From: DASQZT01 sp963728965 | GTDB taxonomy: Bacteria; Acidobacteriota; Terriglobia; Bryobacterales; Bryobacteraceae | Direction of reading: 5' to 3' | NCBI GenBank assembly: GCA_963728965.1 | Contig: CAVSMH010000001.1 | Span: forward strand, 496,001-560,000 | DNA: 64,000 nucleotides | In this document: positions 63,409 through 64,000 of the stretch, in pieces | Layout of the letters: every line of letters begins with the position of its first letter | How positions within the stretch are numbered: position 1 is the stretch's first letter | Made by a program: the position numbers and the translations under genes | The notes under the pieces: generated by a model | What the model was told of the DNA's origin: nothing | The model's database searches: none | The model's input: the letters and a program-made list of their open reading frames with translations, nothing else

Positions 63409-64000
63409 TTCACCGGCGCCTCCTGTGCTTCTCTCACGCGCTCGATCTTCCGCAGGATGGTCTTGGGTTTTGCCACCCAATGAAACGGACGTGGATGCTT
63501 GTTGTTGTCACGGATGTACTCCCGAATCGCTTTAACCAGTTCGGGGACACTCCGGAACGTGCCCCGCCGGATTCGCCGCCGCGTGATTTCCGCGAACCAC
63601 CTTTCGATCTGGTTCAGCCAAGAAGCGCCTGTTGGGGTGAAGTGCACGTGATAGCGGGGCTTCTCGGTGAACCAGTTGCGGACAGCGGGATGCTTGTGGG
63701 TGCCGTAGTTGTCTAGCAGGTTGCTGAAAAAGGGTATTTCGATGCCCGAAAGCACCCAATGTCTCGCTCCGTCAAACGTAGAATCAACAGTTTGCGGCTG
63801 TTGGTAAGTGCCATTCTAAGTAGTCCGGGGACTTTTTCAGCAGCCTGCTAGAATAATGTGCACGTCCAGGTGGCGCGGAACCGATGCTTCGATTCTGTCC
63901 AGAAAAAGCAAAAACTCTTGATGCCGATGTCGCGGTTGGCATTGGCCGATGACCGTACCCTCCAGGACGTTCAAGGCGGCAAACAGCGTAGTCGTTCCGT
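63405..64000 (-). pseudogene. IS630 transposase, interrupted by a MITE and cut by the window end
   Basis: From the window edge the minus strand reads GTTTLFAALNVLEGTVIGQC, then RHRHQEFLLFLDRIEASVPR and HLDVHIIL. A 131-bp insertion follows, then DNYGTHKHPAVRNWF, GASWLNQIERWFAEITRRRI (catalytic Asp and Glu) and RPFHWVAKPKTILRKIERV to the stop at 63405. It is similar to but clearly different from the IS630 at 43305-44408. The 5' part is outside the window. Confidence 0.8.
63717..63847. mobile_element. 131-bp MITE-like element in an IS630 transposase gene
   Basis: The ends are inverted repeats: CAGGTTGCTGAAAAAG at 63717, and the complement of the other end CAGGCTGCTGAAAAAG ending at 63847. Flanks are CTAG on both sides (63713-63716 and 63848-63851), a 4-bp target duplication. 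Removing the insert and one CTAG restores IILDNYGTH of the transposase. It has no coding capacity and would need a transposase supplied in trans. Confidence 0.85.

Overview
The window looks like a chromosome segment of an Acidobacteriota bacterium of the Bryobacterales / 'Candidatus Solibacter' type. This is inferred from the gene families, not from an rRNA. The families are a Solibacter-type TIGR03437-like protein, an NHL-repeat 'TVAGNG' protein, a CadC-type winged helix fused to PD40 propellers, a PEP-CTERM protein, a zinc-ribbon/kinase/TPR protein, a secreted MPPDPW-repeat protein and an LptC-LptA fusion.

Bases 1-32,100 are ordinary backbone. In order they hold an OmpA-type lipoprotein, a membrane protein, a secreted protein with fourteen 20-residue repeats, an ExeA-like ATPase, infC, a Tat-exported Gfo/Idh/MocA oxidoreductase, and a tightly coupled myo-inositol catabolic operon (iolB, iolC, a Cgl0159-type aldolase, iolD, iolE, iolG). 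There follow a TIGR03437-like protein, tRNA-Leu(TAA), an SGNH hydrolase, mutM, a beta-barrel protein, pxpA, a Ser/Thr kinase, a PEP-CTERM protein, another barrel protein, lptCA-lptB, an asparaginase-domain protein, groES-groEL behind a CIRCE-like operator, and a histidine kinase/response regulator pair.

At 32,101 a tRNA-Thr(TGT) marks the edge of a decayed mobile island (about 32.2-51.2 kb). Directly after the tRNA lies a frameshifted tyrosine integrase, then remnants of a plasmid Rep protein and of a phage major capsid protein. Next come IS1380, IS21, IS630, IS66 and IS3 elements or fragments, and two copies of a cassette made of a helix-turn-helix gene, a ~97-aa gene and a large serine recombinase gene. 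An NHEJ-type DNA ligase gene is split by the IS630. The IS66 element is the only intact transposon here and carries a DruA-like (DUF4338) passenger gene.

From about 51.2 kb backbone-like genes return (NHL protein, SCO1-like protein, double cupredoxin, CadC-PD40 regulator), again broken by insertions. The CadC-PD40 gene was hit twice: by an IS200 element, and by a 4,680-bp IS21-type transposon (57,456-62,135) with imperfect 19-bp terminal inverted repeats and a perfect 8-bp target duplication (CATATCAG). Removing that transposon and one duplication restores the host reading frame exactly. It carries, besides istA and istB, a ParB-like gene, a Cys-rich zinc-finger-like gene, a small conserved gene after istB, and a HEAT-like gene on the other strand. 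This multi-gene IS21-type transposon is the best candidate here for an undescribed system. The window ends in an IS630 copy that itself contains a 131-bp MITE-like insertion.
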